A stretch of 64,000 bases of DNA from Pseudomonas asgharzadehiana (GTDB taxonomy: Bacteria > Pseudomonadota > Gammaproteobacteria > Pseudomonadales > Pseudomonadaceae). The notes under the pieces were generated by a model. The model ran no database searches and was not told where the DNA came from. It worked only from the letters and a program-made list of their open reading frames with translations. The stretch lies in contig NZ_CP077079.1 of NCBI RefSeq assembly GCF_019139815.1, positions 1-64,000 on the forward strand, written 5' to 3'. This document shows, in pieces, positions 9,982-18,634 of this stretch (positions within the stretch are counted from its first letter, which is position 1; the number at the start of each line of letters is the position of its first letter). Position numbers and translations under genes: made by a program.

Positions 9982-11274
9982 ATGACCGCCAGCGCCCGGC
10001 ACACCGCGTCCTACTATGCCGCCAGCAGCGTGCCGCAACCGGATTACCCGGCGTTGACCGGTGAAGTGACTGCCGATGTATGCGTGGTCGGCGGTGGTTT
10101 CTCCGGGCTCAACACCGCCCTGGAGCTGGCCGAGCGCGGTTTCAGCGTGGTGTTGCTGGAGGCGCGCAAGATCGCCTGGGGCGCCAGCGGGCGTAACGGT
10201 GGCCAACTGATTCGCGGCGTCGGCCACGGCCTGGACCAGTTCGCCAACGTGATCGGCACCGACGGCGTACGCCAGATGAAGCTGATGGGGCTGGAAGCCG
10301 TGGAGATCGTGCGCGAGCGCGTCGAGCGCTTTCAGATTCCCTGCGACCTGACCTGGGGCTACTGCGACCTCGCCAACAAGCCCCGCGACCTGCAAGGCCT
10401 GGCCGAAGACGCCGAAGAACTGCGCAGCCTGGGCTATCGCCATGCGGTGCGCCTGTTGCAAGCCAGCGAGATGAGCAGCGTGGTCGGCTCCGAGCGTTAC
10501 GTGGGCGGCATGATTGATATGGGATCGGGCCATCTGCACCCGCTGAACCTGGCGCTCGGCGAAGCGGCTGCCGCCGGGCAATTGGGCGTGCGGCTGTTTG
10601 AGCAATCAGAAGTCACCCGTATCGACTATGGCCCTGAGGTCAGGGTGCACACCGCGCACGGCCATGTGCGCGCCAAGACCCTGGTGCTGGCCTGCAACGC
10701 CTACCTCAATCGCCTCAACCCGCACTTGAGCGGCAAAGTACTGCCCGCCGGCAGTTACATCATCGCGACCGAGCCGTTGAGCCAAGCGCAGGCCGCCAAC
10801 CTGTTGCCGCAGAACATGGCCGTGTGTGACCAGCGCGTGACGGTGGATTATTTCCGCCTGTCCGCCGACCGCCGCCTGTTATTTGGCGGCGCCTGCCACT
10901 ACTCCGGCCGCGACCCGCAGGACATCGGCGCCTATATGCGACCGAAAATGCTGCGCGTTTTCCCACAACTGGCCGACGCGAAGATCGACTATCAATGGGG
11001 CGGCATGATCGGCATCGGCGCCAACCGCCTGCCGCAGATCGGCCGCCTGGCCGACCAGCCCAACGTGTATTACGCCCAGGCCTACGCCGGCCATGGTCTC
11101 AACGCCACGCACCTGGCGGGCAAGTTGTTGGCCGAAGCCATCAGCGGCCAGCAGCAGGGGCGTTTCGATCTGTTTGCCCAAGTGCCGCACATTACCTTCC
11201 CCGGCGGCAAGCACCTGCGCTCGCCGCTGCTGGCCCTGGGGATGCTCTGGCACCGCCTCAAAGAGCTGGTCTGA
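9982..11274 (+). CDS. pauB: FAD-dependent oxidoreductase, PauB/PuuB-type
   Basis: A 430-residue DAO-family flavoprotein. The FAD fold CVVGGGFSGLNTALELAERG lies near residues 34-53, followed by SGRNGGQLIRG, as in gamma-glutamylputrescine oxidases. GGGAGCG precedes the ATG by 4-5 bases. Known: the pseudomonad PauB enzymes oxidise glutamylated polyamines to an aldehyde that PauC then oxidises. Position between lrp and pauC matches one PauB paralogue of P. aeruginosa. Substrate is inferred; a general amine oxidase is possible. Confidence 0.8.
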   Translation: MTASARHTASYYAASSVPQPDYPALTGEVTADVCVVGGGFSGLNTALELAERGFSVVLLEARKIAWGASGRNGGQLIRGVGHGLDQFANVIGTDGVRQMKLMGLEAVEIVRERVERFQIPCDLTWGYCDLANKPRDLQGLAEDAEELRSLGYRHAVRLLQASEMSSVVGSERYVGGMIDMGSGHLHPLNLALGEAAAAGQLGVRLFEQSEVTRIDYGPEVRVHTAHGHVRAKTLVLACNAYLNRLNPHLSGKVLPAGSYIIATEPLSQAQAANLLPQNMAVCDQRVTVDYFRLSADRRLLFGGACHYSGRDPQDIGAYMRPKMLRVFPQLADAKIDYQWGGMIGIGANRLPQIGRLADQPNVYYAQAYAGHGLNATHLAGKLLAEAISGQQQGRFDLFAQVPHITFPGGKHLRSPLLALGMLWHRLKELV

Positions 11275-11499
11275 TCAACTGCGCCAGAAAGGCTTAACCC
11301 CTTCCTGGCGTGCCTGCTCAGCGGTCAAGCCGATGTCACGCAGTTGCTCACGGGTCAGGGTCAGCAGAGCCTTGCGCGTGTGCCGACGGTGCCAGAACAG
11401 GTTCCAACGGCTATTCGCCGGCGCGGCCATCGCGCGCTCCTGTCCCGCCTCCAGCTCCTGACTGTGTAACGCCAGCCGCACATCGCTCATACCGTTCAT
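11275..11499 (-). CDS. DUF1127 small arginine-rich protein
   Basis: A 74-residue basic protein with the DUF1127 core TRKALLTLTREQLRDIGLT followed by EQARQEG and a C-terminal PFWRS. The ATG at 11499 has GAGGGGC 6 bases upstream and is preferred over an open-frame start at 11541. Members of this family have been linked to phosphate, carbon and RNA regulation in alphaproteobacteria; the role in pseudomonads is not established. Its stop codon directly abuts that of the convergent FAD oxidoreductase. Confidence 0.8.
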   Translation of the reverse strand: MNGMSDVRLALHSQELEAGQERAMAAPANSRWNLFWHRRHTRKALLTLTREQLRDIGLTAEQARQEGVKPFWRS

Positions 11500-11590
11500 T
11501 TTGCTGCCCCTCAGTGGTGTGTTGCCTTGAGTGACGAGCATGGGCGAACGGGCCAGAGCATTACAGATTCAACCTATTTTTATTAAATCC

Positions 11591-11644
11591 ATACAGATAC
11601 TGCCTGACGGCGGCTGAATCCTGTATTTTCCCTGCATCTGTATT
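11591..11644 (+). promoter_or_regulatory. Candidate operator of the MocR-type regulator
   Basis: Three copies of the hexamer CTGTAT lie just before the mocR-type gene. Two are direct repeats extended to CTGTATT (11621-11627 and 11638-11644), 17 bp apart; one is inverted as ATACAGAT (11591-11598), perfectly complementary to ATCTGTAT (11636-11643). The last copy is 21 bases from the start codon. Direct repeats about two helical turns apart are typical of MocR/GabR operators. Confidence 0.5.
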
Positions 11645-11665
11645 GGTCTCTTGGGAGCGACCGCC

Positions 11666-13090
11666 ATGACGCTTTACGTCAACCTCGCCGAATTGCTGGG
11701 CACGCGCATCGAACAGGGCTTCTACCGCCCCGGTGACCGGCTTCCGTCCGTACGGGCGTTGAGTGTGGAACATGGGGTCAGCTTGAGCACCGTTCAGCAG
11801 GCCTATCGGTTGCTGGAAGATAACGGCCTGGCCATGCCCAAGCCGAAATCCGGCTACTTCGTGCCCGTTGGCCGTGAGCTGCCCGCCCTGCCTGAGGTCG
11901 GCCGCCCGGCACAACGCCCGGTGGAAATATCCCAGTGGGACCAGGTGCTGGAACTGATTCGCGCCGTGCCGCGCAAAGACGTCATACAGATGGGCCGCGG
12001 CATGCCGGATGTACTGTCGCCCACCCTCAAACCGCTGCTGCGCAGCCTGGCGCGCGTCAGCCGTCGCCAGGACCTGCCGGGGCTGTATTACGACAATATT
12101 CTTGGCTGTATGGAACTGCGCGAGCAAATCGCCCGACTGTCATTGGATTCCGGTTGCCAGCTGACCGCCGAAGACATCGTCATCACCACCGGCTGCCATG
12201 AGGCGCTGTCCGCCAGCATCCATGCCATCTGTGAGCCCGGCGATATCGTCGCCGTGGATTCGCCCAGCTTTCACGGTGCCATGCAGACCCTCAAGGGCCT
12301 GGGTATGAAAGCTCTGGAAATCCCCACCGACCCGATTACCGGCATCAGCCTGGAAGCTCTGGAGCTGGCCCTGGAACAATGGCCGATCAAGGTCATCCAG
12401 CTGACCCCCAACTGCAACAACCCCTTGGGCTACATCATGCCGGAGGCGCGCAAACGCGCGCTGCTGACCTTGGCCCAGCGCTTTGACGTAGCGATAATAG
12501 AGGACGATGTATACGGCGAATTGGCCTACAGCTACCCACGCCCGCGCACCATCAAATCTTTCGATGAAGATGGCCGCGTGCTGCTGTGCAGCTCATTTTC
12601 GAAAACGCTGGCGCCGGGCCTGCGCATTGGCTGGGTTGCCCCCGGGCGCTACCTCGAACGGGTGCTGCACATGAAATACATCAGCACCGGCTCGACGGCC
12701 ACACAGCCGCAGATCGCGATTGCCGAATTTCTCAAGGGTGGCCATTTCGAACCGCATTTGCGGCGAATGCGCACCCAATACCAGCGTAATCGCGACCTGA
12801 TGCTCGATTGGGTCAGCCGCTACTTCCCCGCCGGCACGCGCGCCAGTCGGCCGCAAGGCAGCTTTATGCTGTGGGTAGAGCTGCCGGACGGCTTCGACAC
12901 CCTCAAGCTCAACCGCATACTCATAGAACAAGGCGTACAGGTGGCGGTGGGCAGTATCTTTTCGGCGTCCGGCAAGTACCGCAACTGCCTGCGCATGAAC
13001 TACAGCGCCAAGCCTACCCCGCAGATTGAAGAAGCCGTGCGCAAGGTAGGCGCCGCCGCGAGCAAAATGCTGGCGCAATCGTCGGACTGA
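11666..13090 (+). CDS. MocR-type PLP-dependent transcriptional regulator
   Basis: A 474-residue GntR/MocR regulator. It has an N-terminal winged helix (residues about 1-70, GDRLPSVRALSVEHGVSLST) joined to an aminotransferase class I fold. The PLP lysine is in CSSFSKTLAPGLRIGW and the conserved NCNNPLGYIMP and EDDVYGEL segments are present, so PLP binding should be intact. GGGAGCG lies 5 bases before the ATG. Such regulators usually control an adjacent transporter or catabolic gene, so the phospholipase D, MFS, pauB or DUF1127 genes are candidates. Confidence 0.9.
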   Translation: MTLYVNLAELLGTRIEQGFYRPGDRLPSVRALSVEHGVSLSTVQQAYRLLEDNGLAMPKPKSGYFVPVGRELPALPEVGRPAQRPVEISQWDQVLELIRAVPRKDVIQMGRGMPDVLSPTLKPLLRSLARVSRRQDLPGLYYDNILGCMELREQIARLSLDSGCQLTAEDIVITTGCHEALSASIHAICEPGDIVAVDSPSFHGAMQTLKGLGMKALEIPTDPITGISLEALELALEQWPIKVIQLTPNCNNPLGYIMPEARKRALLTLAQRFDVAIIEDDVYGELAYSYPRPRTIKSFDEDGRVLLCSSFSKTLAPGLRIGWVAPGRYLERVLHMKYISTGSTATQPQIAIAEFLKGGHFEPHLRRMRTQYQRNRDLMLDWVSRYFPAGTRASRPQGSFMLWVELPDGFDTLKLNRILIEQGVQVAVGSIFSASGKYRNCLRMNYSAKPTPQIEEAVRKVGAAASKMLAQSSD

Positions 13091-13152
13091 CCTTTCGCGA
13101 GAAATAGCCGTCCTATATCGACAACCGCCCTGACCTGGAAGCGACTCCCTTG

Positions 13153-14721
13153 ATGATTCGACGGCTATTACCGTTTTGCCTGTTGGGAGCCCTGGTGCTG
13201 GGTGGCTGTGCCGGCGTGAGTACCCCGCGCATCCCCAGCGATGCGCTGCCGGCCGCTCAGTCCTCGTTCGGGCGCTCGATCCTGGCCCAGGCCGCGCCTT
13301 ATCAGGGCCGCTCGGGCTTTCGTCTGTTGCCCAACAGCAGCGAAGCCTTCATGGCCCGCGCCGAACTGATCCGCAACGCCCAGACCAGCCTTGACCTGCA
13401 GTACTACATCGTTCACGACGGCATCAGCACCCGCATGCTCGTGGATGAACTGCTCAAGGCCGCCGATCGTGGCGTGCGCGTGCGCATTCTGCTGGATGAC
13501 ACCACCAGCGACGGGCTCGACCAGATCATCGCCACCCTCGCCGCCCACCCCAAGATCGAGATCCGCCTGTTCAACCCCTTGCACCTGGGGCGCAGCACCG
13601 GTGTTACGCGGGCGATGGGCCGCCTGTTCAACCTGTCGCTGCAACACCGGCGCATGCACAACAAACTGTGGCTGGCGGACAACAGCGTGGCCATCGTCGG
13701 CGGGCGCAACCTGGGAGATGAGTATTTCGACGCAGAGCCCAACCTGAACTTCACCGATATCGACATGCTCAGCGTCGGGCCGGTGGCCGAGCAACTCGGG
13801 CACAGTTTCGATCAGTACTGGAACAGCGCGCTGAGCAAACCCATCGATGACTTTGTCTCAAGCCGCCCTTCAAAAGGCGACCTGGCCGCTGTACGCGTGC
13901 GCCTGCAAGCGTCGCTGGCCGACTCGCGCCAGCAGAATCACGCGCTGTACAACCGCTTGCGCACCTACCAGACCCAGCCGCGAATGGACATCTGGCGCCG
14001 TGAGCTGATCTGGGCCTGGAACCAGGCGCTGTGGGATGCGCCGAGCAAGGTGCTGGCCAAGGCCGACCCGGACCCGCAGCTTTTGCTGACCACCCAACTG
14101 GGGCCGGAGCTTGAGGGCGTCCACCACGAGTTGATGATGATCTCGGCGTATTTCGTACCGGGGCAGCCGGGGCTGGTGTATCTGACGGGACGCGCCGACG
14201 CCGGCGTGTCGGTGAGCCTGCTGACCAATTCCCTGGAGGCCACCGATGTGCCGGCCGTGCACGGCGGTTATGCGCCGTATCGCAAGGCACTGCTGGAGCA
14301 CGGGGTAAAACTCTACGAACTGCGCCGCCAGCCGGGCGACCCCAGCGCCGGCAGTGGGCCGCACCTGTTTCGTCGCGGTTCGTTCCGGGGCTCGGATTCA
14401 AGCCTGCACAGCAAGGCAATGATCTTTGATCGCACCAAGTCGTTTATCGGCTCCTTCAACTTCGACCCACGCTCGGTGCTGTGGAACACCGAAGTCGGCG
14501 TGCTGGTCGACAGCCCCGAGCTGGCGGAGCATGTACGCAACCTGGCGCTGCAAGGCATGGCGCCAGCCCTGAGCTATGAGGCGAAATTGCAGGATGGCCA
14601 GGTGGTGTGGGTGACCGAGGATAACGGCCAGTTGCATACCCTCACGCGCGAACCGGGCAGTTGGTGGCGCAGGTTCAATGCCTGGTTCGCTACTTCCGTC
14701 GGCCTGGAGCGCATGCTTTAG
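13153..14721 (+). CDS. Phospholipase D-family lipoprotein, cardiolipin synthase C-like
   Basis: A 522-residue protein with a lipoprotein signal (LLGALVLGGC, Cys about residue 19), so probably membrane-anchored in the periplasm. It carries two HKD motifs: HNKLWLAD near residue 173 and HSKAMIFD near residue 421. Each is followed by the GGRN or GSFN-type strand, as in phospholipase D/ClsC enzymes that make cardiolipin or hydrolyse phospholipid. Start taken at the ATG at 13153; a TTG one codon earlier is in frame. It lies 62 bases after the MocR gene, and may be co-transcribed with it. Confidence 0.85.
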   Translation: MIRRLLPFCLLGALVLGGCAGVSTPRIPSDALPAAQSSFGRSILAQAAPYQGRSGFRLLPNSSEAFMARAELIRNAQTSLDLQYYIVHDGISTRMLVDELLKAADRGVRVRILLDDTTSDGLDQIIATLAAHPKIEIRLFNPLHLGRSTGVTRAMGRLFNLSLQHRRMHNKLWLADNSVAIVGGRNLGDEYFDAEPNLNFTDIDMLSVGPVAEQLGHSFDQYWNSALSKPIDDFVSSRPSKGDLAAVRVRLQASLADSRQQNHALYNRLRTYQTQPRMDIWRRELIWAWNQALWDAPSKVLAKADPDPQLLLTTQLGPELEGVHHELMMISAYFVPGQPGLVYLTGRADAGVSVSLLTNSLEATDVPAVHGGYAPYRKALLEHGVKLYELRRQPGDPSAGSGPHLFRRGSFRGSDSSLHSKAMIFDRTKSFIGSFNFDPRSVLWNTEVGVLVDSPELAEHVRNLALQGMAPALSYEAKLQDGQVVWVTEDNGQLHTLTREPGSWWRRFNAWFATSVGLERML

Positions 14722-14732
14722 AAACACAATGA

Positions 14733-14772
14733 ATCAACTGTGGGAGGGGGTTTGCCCCCTCCCACAGTTGAT
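14733..14772. terminator. Bidirectional hairpin built from a REP core
   Basis: Perfect 18-bp inverted repeat, arms ATCAACTGTGGGAGGGGG and its complement, with a 4-base loop, between the convergent phospholipase D and MFS genes. The core GTGGGAGGGGG is that of the REP elements nearby. It lacks a long T run, so termination is inferred from stem strength and position. Confidence 0.65.
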
Positions 14773-14778
14773 TGCATT

Positions 14779-15927
14779 TCAAGGCGAGGCTGGCTGGGCG
14801 GTGCCGAATGCCCCTTGGCGCAGCAACAGCAGCACTAGGCCCAGCGCCCCAGCCGCCATGAAAAACGGCAATGCATGCCCGCTGATCCATTGGCTGCCGG
14901 CGCCCGCCACCAGCGGGCCGATCAGGCAACCGATGCCCCACAGCTGTGCAATGTGGGCATTGGCGCGCACCAGCGCATCGTCACGGTAGCGCTCGCCGAT
15001 CAGGATCAACGACAAGGTAAATAACCCGCCTGCGCTGGCGCCGAACAGCACCCATATCGGCCAGATCAGCAGCGTGTGCATCAACAGCGGAACCGCCAGG
15101 CTCGACGCCAGCAGCAGCACCGCACAGCTCAGGAACAACGTGCGGCGCGGCAGGTAATCCGCCAGCGCACCGATGGGCAATTGCAGCAGCGCATCGCCGA
15201 CCACCACCGTGCTGACCATCGCCAAGGCGATCTCGGCGGTGAAGCCCTGTTGCAGGCAATACACCGGCAACAGCGTCAGGATCATCGCCTCGAACGCAGC
15301 GAACAGCGCCACCGCCCAGGCAATCGCCGGCAAACTCAGGCAAAAGCGCCAGAGGTCGGCGAACGTCACGCTTAACGACTCCGCACTGGGCGCGCCGGTG
15401 CGACCCAGCAAGGCCAGCGGGGCCACCAGCAACAGGCCCACACCGACCCAGAACCCGTAGTCATGATCGGTGCCGATCACACCCAGCAGCAGGGGGCCCG
15501 AGAGCTGGCTCAAGGCATAACTGCAGCCATACAGCGCCACCAGTCGGCCACGCCACTGCTCCACCACCAACTGGTTGATCCAGCTTTCGCCAAGGATAAA
15601 CACGAGGGTGAGGATCACCCCGATCATCAACCGCAGCACCAGCCATACCGGGTAGCTGGGCAGAATCGCCAACAACCCGATGGACACCGCACCGCCCCAC
15701 AGGCACAGACGCATGAGGTTGGCGGTGCCGAGCCAGGAGGCCAGGCGACTGGAAACCTTGGCACCCAACAGCACACCAAAGGCCGGCATCGCCGCCATCA
15801 CACCGATAGCGAAACTGCCGTAACCCCAGCTTTCGAGGCGCAGGGACACCAGCGGCATGCTCACACCCAACGCCAGGCCGACGCTGAGTACCGAGGTCAA
15901 CACGGCGAAATAAGTCGCCCAACGCAT
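14779..15927 (-). CDS. MFS transporter, YcaD-like
   Basis: A 382-residue integral membrane protein with about 12 hydrophobic segments and no signal peptide cleavage site, typical of small major-facilitator permeases of the YcaD/YfcJ kind. The loop GESWINQLVVEQWRGRLVALYG between helices 4 and 5 is typical of that subfamily. The ATG at 15927 has AGGAG 7 bases upstream and is preferred over an open-frame start at 15960. Substrate unknown; the position next to amine catabolism genes gives only a weak hint. Confidence 0.82.
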   Translation of the reverse strand: MRWATYFAVLTSVLSVGLALGVSMPLVSLRLESWGYGSFAIGVMAAMPAFGVLLGAKVSSRLASWLGTANLMRLCLWGGAVSIGLLAILPSYPVWLVLRLMIGVILTLVFILGESWINQLVVEQWRGRLVALYGCSYALSQLSGPLLLGVIGTDHDYGFWVGVGLLLVAPLALLGRTGAPSAESLSVTFADLWRFCLSLPAIAWAVALFAAFEAMILTLLPVYCLQQGFTAEIALAMVSTVVVGDALLQLPIGALADYLPRRTLFLSCAVLLLASSLAVPLLMHTLLIWPIWVLFGASAGGLFTLSLILIGERYRDDALVRANAHIAQLWGIGCLIGPLVAGAGSQWISGHALPFFMAAGALGLVLLLLRQGAFGTAQPASP

Positions 15928-15968
15928 TGCCACGCTCCTGTGGATAATTCTTGAGTACACACAAAACA

Positions 15969-16061
15969 GTGTGGGAGGGGGCTTGCCCCGATAGCGGTGG
16001 ATCAGCCAGCACTTGTGGTGCCTGACACACTGCTATCGGGGCAAGCCCCCTCCCACATTTG
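15969..16061. repeat. REPIN-type paired inverted REP element
   Basis: Left unit GTGTGGGAGGGGGCTTGCCC (from 15969) and right unit GGGGCAAGCCCCCTCCCACA (ending near 16058) are complementary. The inner GATAGCGGTG and CACTGCTATC arms pair around a variable centre. It lies between the 3' end of the aldehyde dehydrogenase and the 5' region of the MFS gene. This is the best-conserved REP pair in the window. Confidence 0.87.
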
Positions 16062-16075
16062 AGCGGCGGTGTTGC

Positions 16076-17569
16076 TTAGAGTTTGATCCAGGTCGACTTC
16101 AGCTCGGTGTACTTGTCGAATGCATGCAGTGACTTGTCGCGACCATTACCCGACTGCTTGAAACCACCAAACGGTGCGGTCATGTCACCGCCGTCGTATT
16201 GGTTGACCCACACGCTGCCGGCACGCAGGGCCTTGGCGGTCAGGTGCGCCTTGGAGATATCAGCGGTCCACACGGCGGCGGCCAGGCCATACACGGTGTC
16301 GTTGGCGATTTTCACCGCTTCTTCGGCGCTGTCGAAGGTGATCACTGACAGGACCGGACCGAAGATTTCTTCCTGGGCGATCTTCATGGCGTTGGTCACG
16401 CCGTCGAAAATTGTGGGTTCGACGTAAGTGCCGCCGGTTTCTTCCAGCGTACGCTTGCCGCCGGCCACCAGCTTGGCGCCATCGGCATGCCCGGCTTCGA
16501 TGTACGACAGCACGGTGTTCATCTGCTGGGTGTCCACCAGCGCGCCGACGTTGGTCGCAGGATCCAGTGGGTTACCGGGTTTCCAGCCTTTGAGGGCCTC
16601 GATCACCAGCGGCAGGAATGTATCCTTGATGGAGCGCTCCACCAGCAGGCGCGAACCGGCGGTGCAGACTTCGCCCTGGTTGAAAGCGATGGCACCGGCG
16701 GCGGACTCGGCGGCGGCCTGCAGGTCCGGGGCATCGGCGAACACGATGTTTGGGCTCTTGCCACCGGCTTCCAGCCACACACGCTTCATGTTCGACTCGC
16801 CGGAGCGGATCAACAGTTGCTTGGCGATCTTGGTAGAGCCGGTGAACACCAGCGTATCGACGTCCATGTGCAGCGCCAGGGCGTTGCCAACGGTGTGGCC
16901 GTAGCCCGGCAGCACGTTGAACACACCTTTTGGAATACCTGCTTCAACCGCAAGGGCCGCGATACGGATGGCGGTCAGCGGGGATTTTTCGGACGGCTTG
17001 AGAATCACCGAGTTACCGGTGGACAGTGCCGGGCCGAGCTTCCAGCAAGCCATCATCAAGGGGAAGTTCCACGGCACGATGGCGCCGACAACCCCCACCG
17101 GCTCACGGGTCACCAGGCCCAGTTGATCGTGTGGGGTGGCCGCCACTTCATCGTAAATCTTGTCGATCGCCTCGCCACTCCAGCTCAGCGCATTCGCCGC
17201 GCCGGGCACATCAATGTTGAGGGAGTCGCTGATCGGTTTGCCCATGTCCAGGGTTTCAAGCAGCGCCAGCTCTTCGGCATTGGCCTTGAGCAGCGCGGCG
17301 AAACGGATCATGGTGGCCTTGCGCTTGGCCGGCGCCAGGCGCGACCAGACACCGGAGTTGAAGGTGGCGCGGGCGTTTTCCACGGCGCGCTGGGCGTCGT
17401 CGGCGTCACAACTGGCCACGGTGGCCAGCAGGCGGCCATCGACTGGGCTGATGCATTCGAAGGTGTCACCGGAAACAGCGGCGGTGTATTCGCCATTGAT
17501 GTAGGCGCGGCCTTCGATTTTCAGATCCTTGGCGCGTTGTTCCCAGTCGGCACGGGTCAGGGTGGTCAT
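16076..17569 (-). CDS. pauC: Aldehyde dehydrogenase, PauC/PuuC-type
   Basis: NAD(P)-dependent aldehyde dehydrogenase of 497 residues. The catalytic cysteine is Cys302 in FNQGEVCTAG; the general-base glutamate is in WLEAGGKSPN; and the cofactor loop FTGSTKIAKQL is present. GGAGGACACTCGC precedes the ATG. Known: PauC/KauB in pseudomonads oxidises gamma-glutamyl-gamma-aminobutyraldehyde in polyamine degradation. The fit with pauR and pauB nearby supports this role; sequence alone does not fix the substrate. Confidence 0.87.
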   Translation of the reverse strand: MTTLTRADWEQRAKDLKIEGRAYINGEYTAAVSGDTFECISPVDGRLLATVASCDADDAQRAVENARATFNSGVWSRLAPAKRKATMIRFAALLKANAEELALLETLDMGKPISDSLNIDVPGAANALSWSGEAIDKIYDEVAATPHDQLGLVTREPVGVVGAIVPWNFPLMMACWKLGPALSTGNSVILKPSEKSPLTAIRIAALAVEAGIPKGVFNVLPGYGHTVGNALALHMDVDTLVFTGSTKIAKQLLIRSGESNMKRVWLEAGGKSPNIVFADAPDLQAAAESAAGAIAFNQGEVCTAGSRLLVERSIKDTFLPLVIEALKGWKPGNPLDPATNVGALVDTQQMNTVLSYIEAGHADGAKLVAGGKRTLEETGGTYVEPTIFDGVTNAMKIAQEEIFGPVLSVITFDSAEEAVKIANDTVYGLAAAVWTADISKAHLTAKALRAGSVWVNQYDGGDMTAPFGGFKQSGNGRDKSLHAFDKYTELKSTWIKL

Positions 17570-17737
17570 GCGAGTGTCCTCCTCTTATTGAATATAAGGG
17601 CCAGGCGATGTGCCCCGGCAGCCTCAAAGCATTCTTGCCCGCCAGCCATCTGTTCGGCGCAAGGCAGCTGCCACCCTAAACCAGCGGCTGGGGATGTTTC
17701 AATATATTTGACATAACGGCGGTAAACGCCCTTGCGA

Positions 17738-17755
17738 TGTTCATTTTAATAAACA
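17738..17755. promoter_or_regulatory. Imperfect palindrome upstream of the cupin gene
   Basis: An 18-bp AT-rich near-palindrome, TGTTCATTTTAATAAACA, with 14 of 18 bases symmetrical, in the 229-bp gap between pauC and the cupin gene. An AT-rich stretch with TTGACA (17708-17713) lies upstream. It may be an operator serving one or both divergent genes. Confidence 0.3.
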
Positions 17756-17798
17756 TAGACTTTGGACTCTCCAACCGCAGGCCAGACGGGACACGCAC

Positions 17799-18161
17799 AT
17801 GAGCATCCAGGACATCGTCGACTTCAGCCAAGCCAACACCGCGCCCGAACGCTATCGCCCTGCCGCCGAAAAAATCCTCAAGGGTGACCCCGAGCAAACG
17901 GTCTACAACCACTACAACAGCCCGTGCGGCCAGATGAACGCCGGTGTCTGGGAAGGTGAAGTCGGGCAGTGGACGGTCAACTACACCGAGCATGAATACT
18001 GCGAAATTGTGCAAGGCGTGTCGGTGCTGCGTGACGCCGAGGGTAACGCCAAGACCCTGCGTGCCGGTGACCGTTTCGTGATTCCGGCCGGTTTCAGCGG
18101 CACCTGGGAAGTACTGGAAGCATGCCGCAAGATCTATGTGGTATTCGAACAGAAAGCCTGA
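17799..18161 (+). CDS. Small cupin-domain protein (DUF861-like)
   Basis: A 120-residue single-domain cupin. The fold is seen in GVWEGEVGQWTVNYTEHEYCEIVQG and LRAGDRFVIPAGFSGTWEV; Glu, His and Tyr in the first box are candidate metal or ligand contacts. It is divergent from pauC across a shared control region, which suggests a function in the same amine pathway, but its reaction is unknown. It ends just before a bidirectional terminator. Confidence 0.78.
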   Translation: MSIQDIVDFSQANTAPERYRPAAEKILKGDPEQTVYNHYNSPCGQMNAGVWEGEVGQWTVNYTEHEYCEIVQGVSVLRDAEGNAKTLRAGDRFVIPAGFSGTWEVLEACRKIYVVFEQKA

Positions 18162-18178
18162 TCAGTAAACACACAGGC

Positions 18179-18215
18179 AAAAAAAAGCCCGCATCGTGAG
18201 ATACGGGCTTTTTTT
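18179..18215. terminator. Bidirectional rho-independent terminator
   Basis: GCCCG and CGGGC arms around a 12-base loop, with an A run before and a T run after. It serves both the cupin gene and the convergent rpmB-rpmG operon. Confidence 0.85.
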
Positions 18216-18233
18216 CACAAGGAAGAAAATCAA

Positions 18234-18389
18234 TTACTTGATTTTGCCTTCTTTGTAGATCACGTGCTTGCGAACGCGCGGGTCGAACATTTTCTTTTCG
18301 AGCTTGTCCGGGGTAGTACGCTTGTTCTTGTCGGTAGTGTAGAAGTGACCAGTACCGGCGCTAGAGATCATTCGAATCAATTCACGCAT
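18234..18389 (-). CDS. rpmG: 50S ribosomal protein L33
   Basis: A 51-residue ribosomal protein of the large subunit, translated as [19 protein letters not shown]... and ending KEGKIK. The length and the lysine/arginine-rich body are those of gammaproteobacterial L33. It has none of the zinc-binding CxxC pairs of the C+ form, so it is the zinc-independent type. It lies 11 bases downstream of rpmB, with GGAGCT before the ATG. Confidence 0.95.
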   Translation of the reverse strand: MRELIRMISSAGTGHFYTTDKNKRTTPDKLEKKMFDPRVRKHVIYKEGKIK

Positions 18390-18400
18390 GATAGAGCTCC

Positions 18401-18634
18401 TTAGATCTTGCCGGCGGCGCGGATTTCGGCCAGCACGACAGTGATGCCACGCTTGTCGATGATACGCATGCCTTTGGCAGATACACGCAGGCGAACAAAA
18501 CGTTTCTCTTCTTCAACCCAGAAGCGGTGATGCTGCAGGTTCGGCAGGAAACGACGACGGGTTTTGTTATTTGCGTGGGAAATGTTATTCCCAGTCACCG
18601 GACCCTTACCGGTAACTTGACAGACTCTCGACAT
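18401..18634 (-). CDS. rpmB: 50S ribosomal protein L28
   Basis: A 77-residue large-subunit ribosomal protein beginning [20 protein letters not shown], with the family's [13 protein letters not shown] and late [13 protein letters not shown]. It is the first gene of the rpmB-rpmG operon, with GAGGGCTGAGG before the ATG. A promoter is visible about 150 bases upstream at 18783-18811. Confidence 0.97.
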   Translation of the reverse strand: MSRVCQVTGKGPVTGNNISHANNKTRRRFLPNLQHHRFWVEEEKRFVRLRVSAKGMRIIDKRGITVVLAEIRAAGKI

